Shown: positions 11,358 to 24,194, counted from the first letter of the stretch. The stretch is DNA of 64,000 nucleotides from Ziziphus jujuba (GCF_031755915.1 NC_083387.1:15955001-16019000), one strand, 5' to 3'. The notes: a model not told the origin generated them from the letters alone. Numbers and translations: made by a program.

Positions 11358-12481
11358 TTTAATGAAAATAGTACAAAAATCCTCACCAAATTCACTCCCT
11401 TATGTGTTTCACTCAAATAAGGTCTCAACACTCGTATATGCACACTAATTTTGGCTTTTTAACCGTCTTTTGAGCTCACACTCTCTTGCCTTTTTCCACT
11501 CACAATAATATATCTAAGTTCTATTAAAACACACTTAAAATAGCAACTAGGTTACCAATATGTCTCAATTAAACTTATCAATAAAATAGCAACAAAAAAC
11601 AAGTAATACTGAGTGAATTGATAAAACCTAGTTCTCAACTTTCTAACCAAAAACAAGATAAATTAATCATAATTTTAGATTTAACAAGAATAAACCAGAA
11701 TATTAAGGATCAAAATTTAAGAAAAGAGATTCAAACAATGAACAAGAAACAATTTGAAGAACAATAAGGAATAGTGGTTGGTTGTTCTTGTAATTCAAGT
11801 TTTATCTCAATTCCTTTAACTAATTTTAATCCAATTAATTTTAGCACTCGAATTTGAAATAACTAGAAACAATAGATAATTCTTACAACTCAAGTTATCA
11901 CAATTTCAAATTTTCCAACTCAAGCAAATTTTAAACTCCAAAATCAACAACCTGGCCTTTTGTGCAGTTTTGTTTTTTTTTTAATCAGCTTTTTGGCTCT
12001 TTTTTTTTTTATCTGTTTTCCCTTTTTTTTATCACAAATAGAATAATACCAAAGCAATTCCCAGCAGTACCAAACTAAGCAAAAACTGCAACTTCAATGA
12101 CAACAAAAAACCAAACCCGAGACCACAAAATACAAATTTGCAATTTTTGTGAATTTGTAATTTGTTGTCCCAAATCCTCTTTTCCTCCTTGTTTTTTCTT
12201 TTTTTAATTTTTGGATATATGAATGCATATAACCAAGATCAAAACAGCAAGAAAAATCAACAAATAACCAAATTAACAAGAACAAAGATAATGAACAACC
12301 AACAAACTAGGAAGCAAAAATACGGTAAAAACAAGGAAACCTAGTTTGACTTGGAATGAATTTTTATTTTTTTAATGCAGAACATGTAGGATAGATGCAA
12401 CCTTAACCTAATGTCAAAATTACAAAATAATACAAAAATAAATAATGTAAATAAATATATATCAAACCCAAACAAAATTCG
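11358..12481 (-). other. G3 5' leader
   Basis: An untranslated leader between primer site and gag, AT-rich, with T runs near 11970, 12000 and 12022. It is homologous to the leaders of G4, G5, G6 and G7. Nothing coding is recognised. Confidence 0.7.
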
Positions 12482-12493
12482 GCTCTGGTACCA
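12482..12493 (-). other. G3 primer binding site
   Basis: The reverse complement reads TGGTACCAGAGC, one mismatch from TGGTATCAGAGC, which pairs with the 3' end of plant initiator tRNA-Met. It sits 2 bp inside the 5' LTR. Confidence 0.8.
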
Positions 12494-12495
12494 AA

Positions 12496-13590
12496 TGATA
12501 CGAACCAAGGTCGACTTGCTCCTAAACCCGTATTTTATTAGCCCATTTCACAATTAAGTTCAAGTTCTAATGAAAAACTTAATCCTTAATCAACTTGTGA
12601 TTAGAAACTTTCATATATGATGAAGACGCCACAATAGATGATGGGTGTAAGTCAAATTAACACACTTTATAATGGTGTTTTAGGTGTTCCAAAAGATCAA
12701 AGAGAATTCTTTCTCACAAATTATTTTCTGTAAAAATTCAAAGCTGCCTTCTCATTGAAAAATAAACCTTTAAATAGGCTAAGAGTACAAAATAAAACCC
12801 TAGAATACTAGGTTAAAACAGGCCATAGAGAATAGGAAACTATATTTGGCCGAATTTCACCTTCCATTCCTAAACTAAATTGTATTAATTAATTCCTTTA
12901 TTTTTAGTTAGGAGTTAATTAATTTAAAAATAAAATAAAATAATTCCAACTTTCCTAAACTTATTTGTCAAGAAAATAAATAAATAAAAACCAAAATAAA
13001 AGATAGCTTTCCAAAACAAAAAGTCAAACTTAAATTAGGAAACTAGTTGACTAGTTGACAACTAAGTTGCCTTTATCCAATCTCCAGCTAGTTTTGGCTC
13101 CAAATCATCCCCATATGGTGTGTAGGATACCAAATAGGATTAATAATGATTCACATATGTTGCCCCTTCATTGGAATAAGTCAAACTGGCTTGCACAACA
13201 GAAGAAGTCAAAGTCAGCACCTAAATTGATGATTTTCGGCCCCTTTGAATGGTTTAGCCTCAATATTGGCATGATTTGATAGTCCCTTGGAATGATCAAT
13301 CACATTCACAAACCAAAAAATTCATTCCTTGCTGCCCAGGGTCCATAGATGCACCAAAACAACTTGTCGGGTCCATCTTTGCCTTCATAACTTGGAGGCA
13401 TAAGATAAGCTTTGGTTCTTTAGGTATTGTAATGCCTTCTTGAGATTGAATTACTCTTTTGATGAAGCTAACCAGATTTTCTTTGAATCTCCTAGCTTGT
13501 CCCTTAGTAATTGGTCCCGTCTTCAGTTACACAATATCAGCATCCTAGCGGGTAGTCGGTTGCACGGCGGGTAAGGGTGGATTCTCATCA
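12496..13590 (-). repeat. G3 5' LTR, type A
   Basis: The 1095-bp LTR reads TGATGAGAATCC...CGTATCA on the - strand. Its U3 holds the coding tail of pol, as in the siblings. It has no TCGGACA array. Confidence 0.85.
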
Positions 13591-14978
13591 ATTGGGTATG
13601 GAAGATGTTTTCTCTTTGGACTTGATCCTCATCTTTATATACTATTAGAACCCTCCTTGCCACCAGGATTAATTCAGCCCTTGAAGCTTTGAGTGTCTGG
13701 AGTTCATCTTGTCCTTCTTCTTCAATTTCTCCATCAACAAATTTAGTTTCAGCTTTGGATTCTTCACTTTCGAATTCCAAGTTTCCATTACCTTTCAGCA
13801 CAATGATTCTTCTATTTGGATATTGATTGGCAATATGTCCTTGGACCTGACACTTAAAACAAACAATATCTCGAGTTCTTGAGGATTTAGGATAAGATTT
13901 ACCTTCGGTCTTTGGTGCTTGAATGGAATCTGGCCTTGTATCTTTTCATGGCCGATTGAAGCTCTCACCTTCTAGTTTTGGTTTTGGTCTTGAATCAAAG
14001 GTGGGATTGCTTCTCAAAACACTTGAACTTGATCTCCTACTATTTGGAGCCCCTCAAAAGTATGAGCTTGTACCCCTTCTCTTGAATTGGTTCTCAATTT
14101 TGATGGCCATATGCAACATCTCCTTAAATTCCACATATTGTTGTAATTCCACTTGGTTGGCTATCTCTCGATTTAAACCTCCCAAAAATCATGCCATGGT
14201 TGCCTCACAGTCCTCATTAATGCACAACCTAATCATGAGCATCTCCATCTATTTGTAGTAGTCTTCCATAGTCCTACTTCTTTATAATAAATATTGAAAT
14301 CTTTGATGCAGCAACATATGGTAATGAGTCAGTACAAATCTCTTTTTCATGGCACCCTTCATTTGTCGCCAAGTGGTAATTAGTGCATCACCAACTCTCC
14401 ATCTGGGACCTTGCTCATTATTCTACCATTGGAGTGCATAATGACTAAATTCCAAAGCGGTCAATTTAATCTTCTTTGCCTCGGAATAATTATGACAATC
14501 AAATATCATCTCCGTGCATTCTTCCCACTCTAGGTAAGCCTTCGGATCACTCTTTCCCATGAATGGTAGTATATTGACCTTAGTATTCAAGGTCCTCATC
14601 TTTCTCTCGGGCTTGCCTTCCACGGTTTTGCCTTCCTTGGAGTGCAAAAATGTCTTTGAACTTCTCTTCAAGGTTATCTCCAAAGTTACCTCCTTCAATT
14701 TCCTCCCCAAAATATTCGCAGACTCCTCAACCTCGACCATGGCCTCCATATCAGTCCATCCTTGGATTTGGCCCACCCTGTGTGTTTTCAAATCTATCCA
14801 TTCTTTGATCTAGGTGATCACAACGAGCATTCATCCTTTGAAGTTGTTCCAAAACTGCCATCATGTCAATACATTCACCTTCATTTCCCGTTTCTCTAGA
14901 TTTGCCTTTGAATCCCATAGATTCATCTTCAAGATTCCTTAAAGAGTCACCTCCTCTTCTTACTCTTGAATCTATCAT
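13591..14978 (-). pseudogene. G4 gag and protease start
   Basis: The start is the ATG with complement at 14976-14978 (MIDSRVRRGGDSLR). The capsid region is readable (KSDPKAYLEWEE, FSHYALQW). The knuckle region at about 13817-13862 reads CFKCQVQGHIANQY, so the last zinc ligand Cys has become Tyr. An acidic linker follows, and the frame reaches VQRENIFHT before running into the G3 LTR. Several stops and frameshifts are present. Confidence 0.8.
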
Positions 14979-16172
14979 GTTAGTATAAATAATGCAAAAA
15001 TCCTTACCAAATTCACTCCCTCACGTGTTTCACTTAAACAAGATCTCGACACTCGTGTTTGCACACTAGTTTCAGCTTTTGACCCTCTTTTAAGCTTACA
15101 CTCTCTTGTCTTTTTCCACTCATAAGAATATCTCAAAGTTCTGTTAAAACACACTGAAAACAGCAACTAGAACAAGTAAAATACCAAGTGAATTGATAAA
15201 ACCTAGTCTCGGCCTTACTAACAAAAAATATGGTAAAATAACAATGCAATTTTCAGAATCAATAAGGAGTAGACCAGAATATTAAGAAACCAAAAATTTA
15301 AGGATAAAATTTAGAAAAGAGATTCAAACAATGAACAAGAAACAATTCGAACAAAATATGCAATAGTTGTTGGCTGTAGTTCTTGTAATTTAAGTATTTT
15401 CTTAAATCCTTTAACCAATTTTAATCCAAACAATTTTAGCACTCAAAAGTCAAATATCCAGCAACAATATAGAATGAATAATGAGCAACTCCAACAACTC
15501 TCAACTGAAATGCCATACCAAACAAACTCAATTTTTCAATTCTCTCAAAACCGACCTATTTTGTACTTTTTTTTTTAACTTCATCTTTTCTTCTCCTTTT
15601 TTTTTTTTTTGATCACTCACAGAATAATATCAACACAATCTCCAGTAGCAAGAATCACCACCAAAAATTGCAATTCTAAAGCCAAAATTTTATCAAATCC
15701 AATCCAAACTTTCAAACGAAAACAGTCGCACAATTTTAGGGTTTATGCAATATGCTTTCAAATTCCTTTTTCTTTTTTCTTTTTTCTTTTTTCTTTTTTT
15801 GTTGTTTTTGAATATATATATGAATGCAACTAACTAAGACCAAAAAAAACAAATAAAAATCAATAATAAACCAAATTACTAAGAACTAATATACAAAACA
15901 ACCAACAAACTAGAAAGTAAAAATTCGGCTAACAAAGGAATCAAATTCAGCTATAAAGAAATTTTTTTTTTTATACAGAAAGTGAATAGATAGGAAAAAC
16001 CTAAAAATTTGGCTAACAAAGGAATCAAATTTGGTTATGAAGAATTTTTTATTTTTTTTTATATAGAACATGAATAGATAGGAAAAAACCTTAACCTAAT
16101 GTTAAAATTGCAGATTAACACAAAAATAAACAAAGCAAATAAGATAGATCAAACGTGAACAAAATTTGGCTC
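14979..16172 (-). other. G4 5' leader
   Basis: AT-rich leader with long T tracts near 15569, 15598 and 15961. Near 16000-16080 a short segment is duplicated (ATTCGGCTAACAAAGGAATC and TTTGGCTAACAAAGGAATC). No coding sequence is recognised. The primer site that should lie near 16172 is deleted. Confidence 0.65.
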
Positions 16173-17086
16173 TAGGTCGACTTACTCCAAACCTATATTA
16201 TACAAGCCCGGATCGAAATTAAGTTCGAATTCTAATGGCCACCTTGACCCCTAATTAACTTGTGATTAGAAACCTTGGTATATGATGAAGACGCCACAAT
16301 AAGTGATGGATGTCCTATTGATAAGTCAAACTAAAACACTCAATCTATATTCAGTGTTTTATGTGTTAAAGAGAACAACGAGAATTTTTCTCACAAATAA
16401 TTTTTGAATAATAATCGAAGCTGCAATTCCATTGAACAATAAGCCCTTAAATAGGCTAAAGTTACAAAACAATAAACCTTAAATCAACTAAGGTAATTTT
16501 GGCTAACATGAACAAGGATTAGGAAAGTGGCCAAAATTTACAAGTCTTTTCCTAGATTTAGATTAATTAATTCCTTAATTTTGAAATAAGAATTAATTAA
16601 TTTACAATCAAAATAATCAAATTTAACCTTCCAAAATTAATCTGTCCAGAAAATAATTAAACAAAAACTACATAAAGTCAAATTTTAGATTAGGAAACTA
16701 GTTGACTAGATTGCCAAACAAGCTGTCTTTATCTAATCACCAACTAGTTTAGGCTCCAAATTAGCTCCAATATGCCTTGTCCCATATGTTTCCCTTGATT
16801 GGAATAAGAAAAGCTTGCTTGAAATGCAAATAAAACCCGTCCTAGTGCCAAAAACACCAAAACTGGCCAAGTTGAAAGCGTATGCACAAATGTGTTGTAT
16901 CATCAGCCTCGCTTCTATCTTGACATGATTTCATGGCCTCTTAGTGATCTCAATCTCATTCATAGGCTAACAAACTAGCCTCTTGCTACTTGGAGCCCAT
17001 AGATGCACAAAAACAGCTTACCGGGTCCATTTCCACCTTTATAACTTGGATGCATAAGACAGGTTTTGGATCTTCGAATATTATCA
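16173..17086 (-). repeat. G4 5' LTR, type A, both ends eroded
   Basis: It matches the G3 LTR through most of its length. The inner end lacks the TGATACGAACC terminus and the outer end lacks about 95 bp. It is adjacent to copia polyprotein sequence. Confidence 0.7.
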
Positions 17087-17339
17087 TTGATGAGAATCCA
17101 CCCACACAACCAACACATATGAAGATGAGGTGCATAGAAAATTACTAGAAGCAGAAGAGGAGAGAGAATAGGATGTTGACCAAGGAAACGCTCAAACACC
17201 AGAAGCTACAGGACCATCATAGTAGTCAAATGATGGTACACCTTTTCGAAGATCTGAATGGGGCAGTATTCCATCAAAGAGATATCCAGAATCTCAATAT
17301 ATTCTGCTTACTGAAGAGAGGGAGCCAAGAGTTTCCAGG

Positions 17340-18480
17340 AAGCTCATTCTCGTTAAGACAAAGAAAATGATTGCATGCAATGCAAGATAAGATGGAATCT
17401 TTGCAGAAGAACCATACCTATAAGTTGGTTGAGTTTCCAAAAGGAAAGAAGGCACTAAAGAATAAATGGGTGTTCAAGCTCAAGAAAGATGGCAGCGGAT
17501 GTGTGGTCAAACACAAAGCCTGATTTTTAGTCAAAGGTTTCCTTAAGAAGAAAGGAATTGATTTTGATGAGATTTTCACCAGTGGTGAAGATGACTTCGA
17601 TACCAGTTATTCTTGGTTTGGTAGCCTATTTAGGCTTAGAGCTTAAGTAAATGCATGTGAAAACGGCGCTCCTTCATGGTGATCTACATGAGGAGATTTA
17701 TATGGAGCAACCAAAAGGTTTTGAGATTTTAAGGAAAGAGAACCTCATTTGCAAGCTGAAATAAAGCTTATATGGCCTCAAGCAAGCACCTAGGCAGTTG
17801 TACAAGAAGTTCAACTCTTTTATGGTGAGTCAAATATATAAGAAGACTGATGCAGAACAGTGTGTTTATATTCAGAGATTTCCAAATGTAAACATCACTG
17901 CACTTTTGTTATATGCTGATGACATATTGATCTTCAGATAAGATGCAATGAAAATTAGTCAGCTGAAGAAGCAACTTTCCAAGTCATTTGATATGAAAGA
18001 CTTGGGAACTACTCAATAGATTTTAGGAATGCAAATAGCCTGAAATAGGAATAATCATAACTTATAGCTATCTCAGGATAAGAATTTTGAAAGAGTGATA
18101 AAGATATTTGGTATGGATAAGGCCAAACCATTTAGCATTCCATTAGCAAGCCATTTCAAGTAGAGTAAGAGATCGTGTCCCTTATCCAAAATAGAGGTAG
18201 AGTAGATGGCTTCAGAGCCTTATTCTTTATCAGTGGGAAGTTTGACATATGCAATGGTGTGCACTAGACCAGACATTGGTCATGCAATTGGTACCATGAG
18301 CAGATTTCTTTCAAATCCTAGAAAGGAACACTAGAAAGCGGTCAAGTAGATTCTCAAGTATCTTAAAAGTACATCAAAAGTACGCTTATATTAAGGGGAA
18401 GTGATCCAGTTCTACAAACCTATATAGATACAGATATGGTCGAAGATCTTGATAGTAGAAAATCTACTTTAGGTTATATT
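17340..18480 (+). pseudogene. copia reverse transcriptase
   Basis: Readable in broken frames: LPKGKKALKNKWVFKLKK-like sequence near 17430-17490, [19 protein letters not shown] near 17668-17722, SLYGLKQAPRQLYKKF near 17767-17815, and the catalytic box LLLYADDILIF with YADD at 17912-17923. LTYAMVCTRPDI near 18240 begins the connection to RNase H. At least ten stops interrupt it. The class is certain because of the copia-specific YADD and KQAPR motifs. Confidence 0.88.
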
Positions 18481-18876
18481 TACACTTTTGCTGGAGGAGT
18501 TATGTCATGGCAATTAAGATTGCAAAAGTGTATAGCTTTATCCGCAACAGAAGTATAGTACATTATTGTAATGGAAGCCGGTAAGGAGATGATGTGGTTA
18601 AAGCATTTACTCCATGAACTGGGCATCAAACAAAATAACTATAAGATACATTGTGATAGCCAAGGTACTATGGATTTGAGCAAGAACTCAATGTATCATT
18701 TTCGGACAAAACATATTGATATCTGCTATCATTGGATACACAACGTGATTGAGCATAAATTATTCAGATTGGTGAAAATTCACACAAAGGACAATCTAGT
18801 AGATATGTTTATAAAGGTTGCCACACCAGAGAAGTTGAAGCTGTTCAGATACATAACTATTTTAGATGATGGGTGA
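18481..18876 (+). pseudogene. copia RNase H C-terminal part
   Basis: The last 101 codons are open from 18571. They include EAGKEMMWLKHLL, the DSQGTMDLSKN segment (Ser-Ala in relatives), FRTKHIDICYHWI and the closing LVDMFIKVATPEKL. Just upstream, ALSATEV then a stop corresponds to the ATEAEY segment of intact relatives. The frame ends at 18876, shortly before the polypurine tract. Confidence 0.85.
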
Positions 18877-18902
18877 CCATCAAGTATTTTGAAATGTGGC
18901 TA

Positions 18903-18914
18903 GAGGGGGAAAAT
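18903..18914 (+). other. copia polypurine tract
   Basis: GAGGGGGAAAAT lies directly before TGTGGAGG, the probable first bases of the 3' LTR. Confidence 0.7.
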
Positions 18915-19197
18915 TGTGGAGGTCCAGCCTTTTTTTGTCCTAAAGCCCGGCCCATTAGGGTTGAAACCCTAGAGAGCATTATAAATATATGCTTAATTTC
19001 AATCTTGTATCACATAACATACATTAGAGACAACACAAGTTTTTATGACTTCAAGAGAGAGTTTTAAAGAAGTTTTTTGGTATATAAATTTCATAGTAAA
19101 TAATACATATTTTTCTTCTCAATTTTCATACTATTTGCCTCTCTTTATTTTTGTGTTGATTTTGTGTGTTTTTCTTGATCGAAGGATCACAACAACA
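18915..19197 (+). repeat. copia 3' LTR (right end uncertain)
   Basis: It starts TGTGGAGGTCCAGCC. A promoter box TATAAATATA lies at 18980-18989. The right end is placed near CACAACA (about 19194-19197), which mirrors the TGTGG start imperfectly. No second LTR is present for comparison. Confidence 0.5.
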
Positions 19198-20148
19198 TAG
19201 TTATGGAATTAGGATTTCATGTAGAGAAATTTAAAATTTGGGTCGAAAACATAGTTTGAATTCTTGAACATAATATTTTATTTCATTCAAAATTTGGGTC
19301 GAAAACACATGTTCTCTGTTTTTTTTTTTTTTCTCTTTCTTTTCTTATCTATCTCTTTGCAAATTTATGAGACAGTCACCGTGAAGAAAGAAATAAAACT
19401 AGGAAAATGTCTGGCATTCCTTTATACCATAATAAAATAAAATAAATTAAATCATAATGAGAGAAGAAAAAAAAAAAAAGAAAACAAAGAACCGCCTATA
19501 TTTGGCATGTGTCATTTATTACGTTGGTTTTCATTTTTTGTTTTTGTACTTCTCTTTCTAATTAATTTTGTGTAATTTACTAAACAAATATTAGTTTAAA
19601 TTTGTTAGACATCTCATTTAATTAAAAATTTAAACACACAATTTAAAATTACGTTGGAGTTTGTTTTTGTTTTCCGAATTTGGAATTCAGATTTTATTTT
19701 TTTTCTAATTTTAATAAATATAAGGATTCCATAAATTATTAGTAAAAGAGAATTTTCTATGTGGCTCTCATATGACAAACTATACGTCCAAATAATAACA
19801 TGTAAATTGTTTTACTTTTTTAAAAATAAAACCTAAATAAATTAAAAAGAGTGAACTTCTGAAACTAATTAAAAAAATAAAGAGCAACCTTATTAGTGTT
19901 TTTCATTTCTTTCTTTTTTTTTTTTTAAAATTCAACATTGCAACGTATTACAACTAAGGGAGGTGGAATTTTACTTAAGCCAATTAGGAAAGGTTTGGAT
20001 TCAGCATTTAGAGAAGTATTATAAATGATTTTTCCCACTAGATCAAGCTTTAAATATGATTATTATCAATGGTTGGATTAAACATGCTTGTCTATATGTA
20101 TGGGCACATTATTGCAAGTTTGTATCATAACTAGCTTATAGAATTGTT
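19198..20148. other. AT-rich stretch without recognised gene
   Basis: Contains a repeated 18-mer (AAAATTTGGGTCGAAAAC at about 19238 and 19290), T runs near 19320 and 19912, and no credible reading frame. Confidence 0.5.
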
Positions 20149-20496
20149 AAGGTTAATTATACTTTAGTACTTTATACTATGGTAAAGTTCCACTTTTGGC
20201 TCTTAAATTTGAAGTGTTCTAATTTTGGCTTTTAAGCTTTAGTGCATTTTGGCCCAATTAAATTTTTTTGCTAAAAGTGTCATATTCAACTAATATTAAA
20301 ACATAATATGTTCCAATTGAGACCCTCTAATTTTAATTTGTTGCAATTTAGAAAATTATCTTTTTGACTCTGTCAAAAATCCTATTTGAATAAAATGAAA
20401 CAAATTGAGATTTGAGGGTCTAACTTAAAATACTTTAAATTTGAATGCTAAAAATATAACTTTCTAAAGTATAGGATAGAAAAATACAAATAACTT
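20149..20496. mobile_element. MITE-like foldback element
   Basis: About 348 bp whose ends are inverted copies over roughly 55 bp: the left TTATACTATGGTAAAG stretch pairs with the right CTTTCTAAAGTATAGG stretch. Flanks GAATTGTT (20141-20148) and GAATTTTT (20497-20504) agree in 7 of 8 bases, a possible target duplication. There is no coding sequence. Superfamily cannot be assigned. Confidence 0.5.
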
Positions 20497-20504
20497 GAAT
20501 TTTT

Positions 20505-21359
20505 TCTTTATCAAAACTGTATTACATAATACTTTTCCTATTACAAAATTCATAGTAGCTTCTGAAATTAAACAATCTCAATAGCGAACCTATCGTGGCT
20601 AATTAGGCACTTATGCAAAAAAAAAATAAAAGCATTAGGGGAAAGCAGTGGTTTGTCTTGAGCAGCCAATGATATTGAAGTTTACTAGCCGGCCGGTCAA
20701 TAGCACTACATATTCAATGTGCTTACTATTCATTTTCTCTCTAATTCTTTGTATACTGGAAGTCGTATGGTTTGGATTGGGTAGATCAATAGGTCAAATC
20801 GCGGCAGCCACTGATCATAAAAAACAGTTGAGGTCCCTCCGGTATAAGTCTGAAAATAAATAGGCAAAAGCTGTTTAGTTCTTGATGTCGGCCTGTTTTA
20901 GCAGATAGGAATAAGAGAATTATTCTCCACAATATCTTCTTCTTTTCTTTATTTTTATTTAATTTTTGTTTTTCGTAATTGATTTCCACAACTAATAGAC
21001 TCACCTATAGTAACTACCACAAATATATATTCCCTTTCATTATTACGGTTACTTCAATCTAGAAGTTCATATGTGGAAGAGTATAAACATTAACACTATC
21101 ATTTGGAATAACTTACATATATAAATTTGAACTTATGTATCCTCTTTCTATTTTTTTGTTTTTTATTTTTAAAATTTTTGGTTTAGATGTGAAGAAACTT
21201 AATTATTGTGTTTGCTACTATAATGGAACAATTTAGAGGTCAACAGTTAACAAGCTAACTAGTAGTGGAATATTTAGAGGGGTAAATGGTTAACAAGCTA
21301 ACTGGGACAAATTTGTAAAGTCGTGCCTATTTTCCTAGGACTAACTTTAAGGATAGTGG
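20505..21359. other. Stretch without recognised gene
   Basis: Short frames only. Two imperfect copies of a unit containing TTAACAAGCTAACT and GTGGAATATTTA occur at about 21240-21370. Confidence 0.4.
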
Positions 21360-23677
21360 AATATTTAAAGGAGTTTGTCGCTGATAGGTGTCACGTGTCA
21401 CCAATTAATAGGTACCATGTGTTACTAATTGATGGGTGCCATATGTCACTGTTAAAATAATTAACAATATATATTTTCTTTCTCTCTCTTTCTCCACCGT
21501 TGACTAGCCAAATTAGCCACGCTCGGCTCCTGGATGGTAACATGCGCTAGCAGGCATAGAAACCCATGGCCAGGACACACCAGCCGCTAAATCCCTAGCC
21601 GTTTCGCCATCAGACGTATCAAAATCGGTTTTTGAACACTGAAGGCTGGTGTTGACCAATTTACGAATTTTCCAAGGCGTTTTCAGCCACAAGGTTCGTC
21701 CCTCCCCTTTTATTTTGATCCTTTGATTCTAAATATGGCCTCCAATTTTCCATATTCTAAGTGGTTGAAGAGATACAATGAGTTAAACTTTGGCCAGAAC
21801 TTTCCAACCATTTTTTGACCATCACCAATGGCGTTCAGCTCAACGAAGGTTAGTTTACTATTCCTTATCCTTTTAGCTTTCCATTGGTACCGTGTTAGTA
21901 AATTATGACAGTGTATTTGAAAAAATGTCATTTTTGTACCTAGGAGAATTTAATTTAAGTATTTTGTCTGTGTACTCAGCTTTCTTGGTTTATATCAACA
22001 ATTAAAATGTATTTATATATAAATTGTGCTTGGAGCAGAACAATTGCTTATCGTTCCTTTCCCATATGACTGTCCACGATTTTTATTTAGTTTATAATAA
22101 TAATATAAAATACTTGTGGAGCTTAGTCAAATATTTATTGTTAGTATGGAATTTTGGAATTTTTATGGTATTTGATATCATGATTTTATATGTATGTTCA
22201 TGCATATATGTATGTATATGCTTGTGCTTCGATAAATATATGTATATTTATATAAGTATGTATACATATGAGAGTGTGTATGTATAGACATACACATGTA
22301 TGTTTTGCTATTAGAAGGTATTGCATTTACCTATTTATAAAAAAAATTAAAAAAAATAAAAAGATATTGCATTTACATGTATATATATATATATATAGAA
22401 AGATATTGCAAATTATGACTAATCATGGACATATTTGTTGTGTTTGATTGTGATTATTTGATGAAATATAGATTTGGCATGTTATTTACATTTATATTAT
22501 TATGTATTTAAAATGTTGTATTTGATTTTAGCTAATTTCATGCATTTATTTCAAATCATGATTACACTCTGGATATATAAATGTTGGCAGTTGATATTTT
22601 ATGAGAAATATTTATAGTTTATTTATTTATGTAAGCTGATTTAAAAGAATTAAAGTTGCAAAAATACTTAATATTAAAATGATATTACCGTAGTATGTTT
22701 CTTTCAAAAATAAATTTTGGGTTTCATAAATATTTATTTATTTATTTGTTTAAAACATTTAATTGTGTTTTAAAAATGTAATTATAAGGAGTTGACATTT
22801 TTATAATTATATATTTTCTATGACTAATTAGTCTAAAGATATACCATACAATACTGGTGTTTTGTATTGTTATATTTATGGATTAGCGTGTAGGTTGTAT
22901 TTAGTTGTCCTTTATGTGCTCTAGTGAGAGAGGATAGGTATATATTTTACGATGATAGAATCAGCTACCATCCCCACAGTAGAATGATGGCAGGTTTAGT
23001 CATTCCTATAGGTGCCAAGATGAGTATGGGTAGGCAATTATTTTACGTTGATAGCATTAGCCACCACTGTAGGCCATAGGGTGACACGTTACTTAGCATC
23101 AGCACTGTTGGAACGCTGATGGGCCATGTGCATGTTCTCTTCTCCCCTCCCATCTACCAGGCAATATTTTGGATGCCAAGCATCACTTGGCAACATTGGT
23201 ATATCGTATGGTGCATCAGGTATTTTTTCGATATATACATACCCACATATATATATATATACACATTATGTTATGCTATGGTGTATCACACTACACTAAG
23301 GCAGTGACCCTGCTCAACTCATGAAACTATCTAGTATCGTATTTATGCTGCCTACAAGACTAGCGAATTGGATGACCTTTACAGGCAACCACCCTTAGCC
23401 ATGTTGGTAGTCGTACACCTATAGACGGCTTATATTGGGGGACCATGCATTAGTGTACTGCATAATACTCTGGGTTTGTCTTTATTACGAGTGTGCGGAT
23501 TATATAATGTATTTCTGAATTTCACTTATATTTTACCTATTTGTGATTATGATCATCATCTTCATCATCATTATTATTATTATTAGTACTATTATTATTA
23601 TTATCATTATCATTGTCGACTGCACAATTATTATATTTGTCCGAATTTACGACTTAATGGATCAAATAGATACTGTA

Positions 23678-23853
23678 GCCTTCGGACAAGTATTATAACC
23701 TTTGGATAGGTATGGTAGCCTTCTGACAAGTACTATAGTCTTCGGATAGGTATGGTAGCCTTAGGTCAAGTATTATAGCCTTCAGACATATATTGTTGCC
23801 TTCAAAAAGGTGCATTAGCCTCTGGGCAGGTAATGTATTCTTTGGGCAGGTTA
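23678..23853 (+). repeat. Minisatellite, ~20-bp unit, about nine copies
   Basis: Imperfect tandem units of the form TAGCCTTCGGACAAGTATTA, alternating with GGATAGGTATGG variants, inside family U copy 1. Confidence 0.75.
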
Positions 23854-24134
23854 TCCAAATTCCTTGAGAAGTTGTATGCATATATGTATAATATATATAT
23901 ATATATATATAGACTTATGAAGATTATGGATAGTGGTGGTGTTATCAGAGTTACCTTTAATACCTCAATTGTTCAATTTAAAATATTATTCCATTATGTG
24001 CATATCCTTATATGTAATTTATTTTATTAAAAGTTGTCTTACAATTTATCAAGTATAAGTAATAAAATTGGTATCGGTATATGTTCAATATATTAAAAAA
24101 TAGAGTAAATGATTCAAGGTTTGGGACCCAAGTT

Positions 24135-24194
24135 GTATTATTATTATTATTAGTAGTATTATAATTGTTGTTGTTGTTGTTGTTGTTGTTGTTT
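24135..24194 (+). repeat. ATT/GTT trinucleotide microsatellite
   Basis: A run of ATT units followed by about nine GTT units, inside family U copy 1. Confidence 0.85.

Larger units (their letters stand above)
9699..13590 (-). mobile_element. G3: gypsy relative on - strand, gag only
   Basis: In element order (right to left) the parts are a 5' LTR (12496-13590), a primer site (12482-12493), a leader (11358-12481), a decayed gag (10270-11357), then an internal deletion leading straight into a 3' LTR fragment (9699-10215). The 3' LTR lacks its first ~80 bp and its outer half, which is replaced by the end of G2. No pol sequence remains. Its 5' LTR abuts the truncated protease of G4, so G3 probably inserted in G4; ATTGG (13591-13595) is the predicted target duplication. 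Confidence 0.8.
13591..17086 (-). mobile_element. G4: gypsy relative on - strand, 5' half only
   Basis: A 5' LTR (16173-17086), a leader (14979-16172), a decayed gag (13820-14978) and the start of protease are present. The element stops at 13591 where the G3 LTR begins; the rest of pol and its 3' LTR would lie left of the window if G3 is nested within it. The outer ~95 bp of its LTR and the primer site are altered or deleted. It abuts copia sequence at 17087. Confidence 0.78.
17087..19197 (+). mobile_element. Ty1/copia remnant, Tork/Tnt1-like, 3' half
   Basis: The sequence starts in the linker before RT and runs through RT, RNase H, a polypurine tract and a 3' LTR. Gag, protease and integrase are absent; they would lie left of the window if the gypsy stack is nested inside this element. 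Many stops and frame changes mark it as old. RNase H motifs (EAGKEMMWLKHLLHELGI, RTKHIDI) resemble the Tnt1/Tork lineage by recollection of that family. Confidence 0.85.
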
